Source of the DNA: Physocladia obscura
Taxonomy: Eukaryota > Chytridiomycota > Chytridiomycetes > Chytridiales > Chytriomycetaceae
Assembly (NCBI GenBank): GCA_027596945.1
Contig: JADGJH010000824.1
Coordinates: 1-14,091, forward strand
DNA: 14,091 bases
Reading direction: 5' to 3'
Part shown: positions 8,394 through 14,091 of the stretch, one piece after another
How positions within the stretch are numbered: the first letter of the stretch is position 1
Layout: every line of letters starts with the position of its first letter
The notes under the pieces: model-generated
What the model saw: only the letters and a program-made list of their open reading frames with translations
Told to the model about the DNA's origin: nothing
Database searches by the model: none
Position numbers and translations under genes: made by a program

Positions 8394-8467
8394 GATTTCA
8401 CTGGTCTCACCATCTCACAATCAAACCACCTAACCATAAAAAAAAGTGTTTAACCAGTGCAAAAATC
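8394..8467. repeat. Imperfect inverted repeat around CACTGGT / ACCAGTG
   Basis: GATTTCACTGGT at 8394-8405 pairs with ACCAGTGCAAAAATC at 8453-8467 if a 3-base bulge is allowed. Seven base pairs are exact at the core. It could be two transposon ends in opposite orientation or a simple stem-loop. The wider stretch 8263-8590 holds no gene. Confidence 0.45.
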
Positions 8468-8589
8468 CTTTCCCCATTTTTCCCCTATCACCTATCAAGC
8501 ATAAAAAAAAGGCCAAAATAAATGTTAAAAACAAAAACTATTTAGTTGTTTAGCGCAATTCAATTATAATTTTTGTATTCTCATTTTGT

Positions 8590-8656
8590 ATCTCACCAAC
8601 ATTTTTGGAATTCATTGAATTCCAATGAAAGTTGCTGCTTAAATACTTGGTGAGAT
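8590..8656. repeat. Nested palindromes: 10-bp inverted repeat enclosing a 21-bp palindrome
   Basis: ATCTCACCAA (8590-8599) and TTGGTGAGAT (8647-8656) are exact reverse complements. Inside, TTGGAATTCA (8605-8614) and TGAATTCCAA (8616-8625) form a perfect palindrome around one base. Foldback structure of this kind is typical of MITE-like elements; the identity is inferred. Confidence 0.75.
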
Positions 8657-8786
8657 GGAAGCTGGTGAGCCAAAAGAAGGAGCCCTTTTGAATTCTTGAA
8701 TGTAATTTAAGGGATGATGTGACAGTTTTCTAAAGGTATTTATAAATTATTCATTTTCAATGGTACCATGTCAATGGTCTCTTTAT

Positions 8787-8820
8787 TTTCATTTGCAAAT
8801 TGAACAATTTGAAAATGAAA
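8787..8820. repeat. 34-bp near-perfect palindrome
   Basis: TTTCATTTGCAAATTG (8787-8802) and CAATTTGAAAATGAAA (8805-8820) are reverse complements with one mismatch in 16 and a 2-base centre. Similar TTGAAAATGAA words occur at about 8748 (inverted) and 8893, so the 8590-8905 segment is dense in foldback sequence. Confidence 0.8.
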
Positions 8821-8997
8821 TTTCTTCTTTCAAATGACAATAATGAAAATTCTGTTTCTCTTGCAACAAACAACAACACTTTGAATGATTTGAATTGAAA
8901 ATGAAAAGTTTTTTATGTGAATACATGGCTGCCATTGGATGGGTTATTTGAGTTGTATGGAACAAAAACAGGTCCAGGAGCTCTTATCTGGTGAGAT

Positions 8998-9557
8998 TTA
9001 GCAGGAAACAATAGTTTGATTGAAGGTTTTTGAGTTGAAACCAGATTCATCAATCCAAACCAGGTGAACTGGATCAAGTTCATTGTACATTTTCAATCTA
9101 AATTCATATTCTGCAACCTGACATCACTCTAAGAATCAGACACTCAATTATGTGGTTATTTAATTTAAAACACCACTCTAAATGAACCCTAAATGAATCT
9201 TATTTTTAATCACTACACTAACCTTTTTCCGAGTTATACGGAGCTTTGTGAAAGCATGCCGAATCTGCCATATTGAAAATTCACACCCTAAACATCTTGA
9301 GAGTTCATCTGCAAGCTCATCAAAATAAAAATCTGGATTTTCGTGCATAATTTTGACTAGAATCTTAAGGTCTTCATTTGTGAGAACAGAAGTTTGTCCT
9401 GATCCAAGAATTGGTTTAAATAAAACACCCTGTCCCTATAAATTCTGTAAACACGTTCAACAGTGCGTTTGTGTAAGTTTAACATCTGGGCAATGTCTCG
9501 TGTTGCATGTCCCTGTAGCAACCAACTAATTAACTCACACTATACATACTCATCCAT
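8998..9557 (-). pseudogene. Decayed Tc1/mariner-like (IS630/DDE_3) transposase, N-terminal part with intron
   Basis: Reading leftwards from ATG at 9557: MDEYV, TAG, then a helix-turn-helix region LISWLLQGHATRDIAQML, HKRTVERVYRIYRD; a frameshift near 9430; then KPILGSGQTSVLTNEDLKIL, NPDFYFDELADELSR and WQIRHAFTKLRITRKK ending at 9223. An intron at 9222-9118 (GTTAGT...CAG) leads in phase to VAEYEFRLKMYNELDPVHL and WIDESGF, with the first catalytic Asp at 9049-9051. The frame ends at TAA 8998-9000. The second and third catalytic acids are not visible downstream, where palindromic sequence takes over, so the element is truncated or interrupted. It is opposite in orientation to the relic at 4130-4967 and retains the complementary half of the protein. 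Confidence 0.78.
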
Positions 9558-9896
9558 TTATTACCAGCTCTGCATGACCAACAATCAACTCTCAAATTTG
9601 CACACTTGTCCTTCAGCCTCGCATGCAAATTTCAATATGAACTTCAATCTGAAGTTCAACTTGAACTCTGTTTTTGGGTGAAAATGAACATCATTTCTGA
9701 CTTGCTCATTTTTTGCCAGCAACAACTTTTAACCAATTTGCTTTAAAGTACTCTTTCACCAACACAGATAATCTAACCATATGCAGTGATTTTGATGCTT
9801 CTGGATTATTTCTGGGTGATTGGCCCTCCATTGGTTGGTTTCGGCTCATTGGAAAAAACAATATTTAATTTTTTTTTTTTTTTTTTTTTTCCAGAG
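9558..9896. other. MDN1 upstream region with a 22-T tract and probable 3' splice site
   Basis: No gene is supported here. Repeated AACTTCAATYTGAA-like words lie near 9637-9668. A run of 22 T (9869-9890) is followed by CCAG and then AGATG. This looks like a polypyrimidine tract and acceptor at 9894, two bases before the MDN1 ATG, which suggests an intron in the 5' UTR. Donor-like GTTGGT at 9834 or GTTTCG at 9838 would give an intron of about 60 nt. The promoter would then lie in transposon-derived DNA. Confidence 0.45.
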
Positions 9897-12800
9897 ATGC
9901 AAGAGACTGAATTTGTTCTTGATGCAGCTGACCGGCTGAGCACCGGCCAATCAACTGGAACAACGCCTGTAGTATCACAATTATTAGACTCACGGACAGC
10001 ATTTTCGACAACAGTTTTTGCTGCTCCAATCCCCGAGCTCGCAGTAGCAACTTTACGTGATGCCTGTGGACTCTGTTCATGTTTGCCCAACATGCTGTTG
10101 TTGAGCAGCAACAAACTCTTGCAACAACTTTCCCTGCAACTTCTACGCCCGTGTACGACTCGAGAAATTGCCGCACGGCCAATTGTGCGTAGACTGTTGC
10201 TTGATCTCGTTTCGCGTTGGTTGCTGCCAGATTTCCCAGTTGTCGAAGCCATTTGCGCGCATCATTCAAGAGGTTATCTGCATGCATATGATCTGTATTC
10301 TACTTCTACATCGTCTTCGACCTGTTCGAAAAAGACTTATCGCGATGGTTTTGCTTCGCCAAATTCGGTGATCGAATCAGGTCAATCAAACAGCCTCACT
10401 ACCTTGCTTTTTCTGCATGCTTTTGCAGAGCTGCTTCCCCTTGCGCCACATATTCAAGTGTAAGAAGTGAAATGGAGAGGAAGGAAAATTTAACTTGTTT
10501 TTTTGTTTTTGTTTTTCTTTTCAATCAGAATCGCTTTTGCCTGCTTCCAAAAAGCTGCGCTATCTCCCGTTTCGATTCTTTGTGAAGCACTTACGGTCAT
10601 TTTTCAGGAAGAATTAGCTTCTGAAAAACAGCAGCAAAAACAAGAAGAACCAAACTTCACCGCGTTTTTGGCGATTGCATCGTCGCTATACAATTTGACG
10701 CGCGGGTCTTACATCTCGACAATAACAGATTTATGGGATTTTGCACCGATCTTCGAACTTATTAACCTTCATGCACGCGATTTGTGCCATTTCACTTATG
10801 ATGGCGCTGCAGATGCTGCAGTTCTATTGGCGTATCTCGTCCATATTATGGCTAACGTATTGGGCATGACAGATGTCGAGCGTGGTGGAGCATTGGAGAA
10901 ATTCTTGGGGGAGTTGTATTACACAGATGAGAGAATCACGTTATTAAGGTAATATGAACAAAGTGAGTTTTTTTCTCTAAAACTGTTTACAAAATTGTAA
11001 CAATAGACTATTTCATGAAGAAGAAGAAGAGATTGCACGCGCTTTGATGTTTAATGATGACGCAGCTCCATTTGGCAACATACTTACTGTTATTACAGCT
11101 GCTGATTTATCTCCCTTTGTTGTTGACATTGCTGGGGTTTTGCTGCCAAAACCAGACATATCGAGCGTTGCTTTATTACATGATGTTGGTAGGACTCGAC
11201 AGCTTGTTTGGACTGAAACAACGCGCAGGAATTTGAACAGAATCGCTATTAGTGTGTCTATTGGTGCGCCAGTCCTTGTGACAGGAAGTTCGGGTGTCGG
11301 AAAAACGAGCTTGGTCGAAGAAATCGCAAGAATGGTTGGCCAAAAAGGTATGCAATTTATTCTATGTACTGTTGATTCGTGTTAACTGAGGGAAGATAGA
11401 TCTTCTGAAAATACATTTGGGCGACCAAACAGATTCGAAAATCTTATTGGGTACCTATGTTTGCCAAAGTGAACCTGGATCGTTCAAATGGCAGCCTGGT
11501 ATTCTCACAACGGCGGTCACAAACGGACGTTGGGTTCTCATTGAAGACCTTGACCTCGCGCCTCTTGAAGTTGTCTCAGTTCTTATACCACTGCTAGAAA
11601 CAGGACACTTGTTTATTCCGGCACGAGGCGAAAAAGTTCGTGCCAAACAAGGTTTCCAATTATTTGCTACTCAGACGTTATCATCGGGCAGCGGAAAATT
11701 CGGTTTGTCATCTCGAATGGCAGGGTCAAATGGCGAGGTCGGAGCAGCCCTTTGGAACCGCATCACAGTAGACGCGATTCCGGGATCTGAAATGATACAA
11801 GTGATCGAAACAATGTATCCCAACCTCGGCAGTCAGTACAATCTGGGGATGCACATTGTAAAAACATTTGAAAAGCTTGTCGAAACCTTCCACGTAACCG
11901 TTTCAATTTCTCGATCAGTATCGTTTCGTGACGTTATCAAGTGGTGCAACCGACTTGAAAAGCTTCACAGTGAGGTACTTTCGTCGTGCCGTCTGAACGA
12001 AAGTGACTGTAAAATTGAATCTATTTCGCTTCTTGCAAGAGAGTCGTTGTTTCGTGAGGCTCTTGAATGTTTTACAATGATGATTCAGAACACAAAGGTG
12101 CGCGAACGAGCTGCACAGTGCGTTGCGCAAATACTCGCTATTCCGAATATGAGACTTGAGTTTTTCACAGAGCATTACCAACCTACACTGGTGACTGATG
12201 CTGGAGAAGATGAAATCGGTAAAAATTCTGTGAAGATTGGCGCACACTCAAAAGTTGTTGTTGGTCGAGTAACACTCAGTTTTGCAAAAAATCCTACAAA
12301 AGCCTTTGAAACAGCAAATAAGTTTGCATATACGTCGTTGTCGCTTAGATTGCTAGAAAAACTTGCTGTTTGCATTTCGATGCAAGAAGCTGTGCTTCTA
12401 ACTGGTGAAACTGGGTATGTTTATGATTTGTTTTTGCTTTTAATGATTTAATTTTAAAGTTTCATTATTTCCCTATTTCAGGACGGGAAAAACAACAATT
12501 GTCCAACAACTTGCAAACATGTGTGGAAAATCATTGACTGTTATCAATATGTCTCAACAAAGTGACTCCACTGATTTGCTGGGTGGATTTAAGCCTGTTG
12601 AAGCTACGATGATTGCAATGCCGATGCTTGAACGGTTTGAGGTCCTTTTTGGGCGTACATTTTCTTCAACTGCAAATTCAGCATTCTTGGAAAGTATTCG
12701 TTCCGCATACATCAAAAAGAAGTGGGATATTTTGAAGCTTGGATTTGGAAATGCTGTGAGAATGGCAGATAAAGTGTTGGGTTTGCAAAAAAGTATGGTA

Positions 12801-14091
12801 CGCGTGCTCTCTTTCTCTTTTTAATTTTCTTTTCGTGATCTTAGTTTCAAATTTGTTTTCTTCTTGAATCGTCAGGATGGCGAACCTCAAGTAAAAAAAT
12901 CAAAAAAGCGGCAAGCCGATCCAGCACTTATCGCGGATTGGATAGAATTTTCAACTTTGGTTAAAGCATTTTCGGCTCAGTTGGATCATTTAAAAAATTC
13001 ATTTCTCTTTTCGTTTGTCGAAGGAACATTGGTCAAAGCAATCGTTCGTGGTGATTGGATATTATTAGATGAAGTGAATTTGGCATCCACAGAAACACTC
13101 GAGTCACTTTCAGGCATTTTGCAAAGCGCGACAGGCTCTTTATTATTGTTGGAACGTGGTGATACGGAGCCAATCAAACGTCACTCGGACTTTCGATTAT
13201 TTGCTTGTATGAATCCTGCAAATGATGCCGGAAAACGAGATCTTCCTCCAGGCTTATTATCGCGTTTTAGTGAAATTTGGGTCGATTCTCCGGATACTAT
13301 TCCACAAGATCTTGTACTCATCATTCGAAAACACTTGAATTCTTGTTTGCCGCCACCAACTCAGGGTGGTAACGCCATTGTTGCAAATATTGCAGAATTT
13401 CATACTTCTATCAAAGCAGCTTCTGAATCTGGTTATCTTGTGGATGGAGCTGGACAAAAAGTTTACATAAATCTGAGAACTTTAACTCGTGCCCTTGGAT
13501 TTGCTGCTTCTTGCGCGGAAACCTACGGTTTGCCACGTGGAATATATGAGGGCTGTCAAATGACTTATGCGACAATTCTCGGAAAAGATTCTTTGGTTGT
13601 TGCCCAAAAATTGTTTGAAAAACATATCATGAACGGTATCAAAAATCAAGGCTCGTTTATTCGCAATGTACCAAAAATGGATGAAGATGATGACTCGCAA
13701 ATTTTGTTTGGGACTTACTGGATCAAAAAAGGGTTATTAGTTCCAGATGTCGCAACTAAATATGTGCTTACTCCAAGTGTTGACGCAAATCTTAGTCGCG
13801 TTGCACGGGCAGTTATGGCACGAAAATACCCTGTTTTGATCCAAGGTCCAACTTCAGCAGGAAAAACAAGTATGGTTGAATATTTGGCTATGAGGACAGG
13901 TCACAGGTTCATCCGCGTTAATAATCACGAGCACACTGATTTGCAAGAGTACATAGGAACGTATGTGTCTAATGCTGAAGGAAAACTTGTTTTTAGAGAG
14001 GTTTTTTTTTTTTCTTTCGTTTTTTGACACTGAATTTTAAGTGCTTTTTATGAAGGGTATTTTGGTTGAAGCTCTCCGGAAAGGTCATTGG
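9897..14091 (+). CDS. MDN1: Midasin, AAA+ ATPase of pre-60S ribosome assembly (N-terminal 1272 residues; gene continues past right edge)
   Basis: Midasin (Mdn1/Rea1) is a giant nuclear ATPase that remodels pre-60S particles by pulling off assembly factors such as Rsa4 and Ytm1 (family knowledge). Exons: 9897-10459, 10529-10948, 11007-11347, 11400-12414, 12482-12797, 12876-14000 and 14056-14091 (open at the edge); all phases agree and the total is 3816 nt. Residues 1 to about 400 form the helical N-terminal domain. AAA1: Walker A GSSGVGKTS (421-429), HLGDQTDSK, Walker B region WVLIEDLDLAP (486-496), where Glu-Asp replaces Asp-Glu as I recall for human midasin. AAA2: Walker A GETGTGKTT (777-785) formed across an intron, Walker B WILLDEVNLAS (946-956), CMNPANDAGKRDLPPGLLSRF. 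AAA3: Walker A GPTSAGKTS (1209-1217), NNHEHTDLQEYIGTY, and GILVEALRKGHW at the window end. AAA4-6, linker, D/E-rich and MIDAS parts lie outside. Start at 9897 chosen after the poly-T/CCAG; an extension upstream is possible. The segment 10260-10459 is the least family-like, so its exon structure is least certain. Confidence 0.96.

Noticed and set aside
7977..8437. Minus-strand open frames near the GATA remnant
   Set aside because: No domain, biased composition (Phe/Cys-rich from reversed A-rich codons), and they overlap the better-supported plus-strand relic.
9463..9681. 72-codon plus-strand open frame with NFNLKFNLN repeats
   Set aside because: It opens on a non-ATG codon opposite the transposase helix-turn-helix, and the repeats reflect simple AACTTCAA-like DNA words.
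9786..9896. In-frame N-terminal extension of midasin upstream of 9897
   Set aside because: The extension would encode a run of Phe from the 22-T tract directly before CCAG; this reads far better as a polypyrimidine tract with an acceptor. A short upstream coding exon (for example from ATG 9795) is still possible but unsupported.
9806..10287. Long minus-strand open frames opposite midasin exon 1
   Set aside because: They contain a poly-Lys run from the T tract, lack recognisable domains and lie opposite a well-supported coding exon.
1..14091. tRNA, rRNA, CRISPR arrays or bacterial-type operon signals
   Set aside because: I scanned for tRNA T-loop and cloverleaf patterns, regular spaced repeats and ribosome-binding sites and saw none; the genes are intron-bearing and eukaryotic.

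Overview
This is nuclear DNA from a eukaryote, most probably an early-diverging fungus (Mucoromycota-like is my best guess). The reasons are: many short introns (39 to 225 nt) with AG acceptors; genes typical of fungi; a BAR-SH3 protein with a Cys/His-rich tail of a type I associate with that group; and an AT-rich, repeat-derived interior. The phylum is inferred. Nothing here is bacterial or organellar.

Layout. (1) Positions 1-1760, minus strand: the first ~440 residues of a PPWD1-type WD40/cyclophilin peptidyl-prolyl isomerase, seven exons; the cyclophilin domain lies beyond the left edge. (2) Positions 1781-4129, plus strand: a complete 464-residue BAR-SH3 membrane-curvature protein, reconstructed as eleven coding exons. 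These include a GC-AG first intron, a 7-nt microexon and a final exon with only 7 coding nt. The two start codons are 20 bp apart, head to head. (3) Positions 4130-9896: about 5.8 kb of decayed accessory DNA. It holds a plus-strand DDE transposase relic, three unassigned coding relics, a decayed gene with a GATA-like zinc finger, a minus-strand Tc1/mariner-like transposase relic, hairpins and a short tandem repeat. (4) Positions 9897-14091, plus strand: the first 1272 residues of midasin (MDN1/REA1), the AAA+ giant of 60S ribosome assembly, with modules AAA1, AAA2 and the start of AAA3; it runs off the right edge.

The exon models of the three host genes are phase-consistent at every junction, and the BAR-SH3 model totals 1395 nt, divisible by three. 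They act in unrelated processes (splicing-associated proline isomerisation, membrane curvature and endocytosis, ribosome assembly), so nothing suggests a cluster.

The most striking signal is in the middle. From 5493 to 7299 I found no CpG at all (1807 bp), with further CpG-free runs at 8190-8553 and 8556-9229, while the flanking genes are rich in CpG. The stop codons interrupting the relic frames are mostly TGA. Together these suggest cytosine methylation and deamination acting on repeats. I did not find a convincing new biological system; the unassigned relics at 5108-5555 and 5776-6072 are the best candidates for an unfamiliar mobile-element protein.
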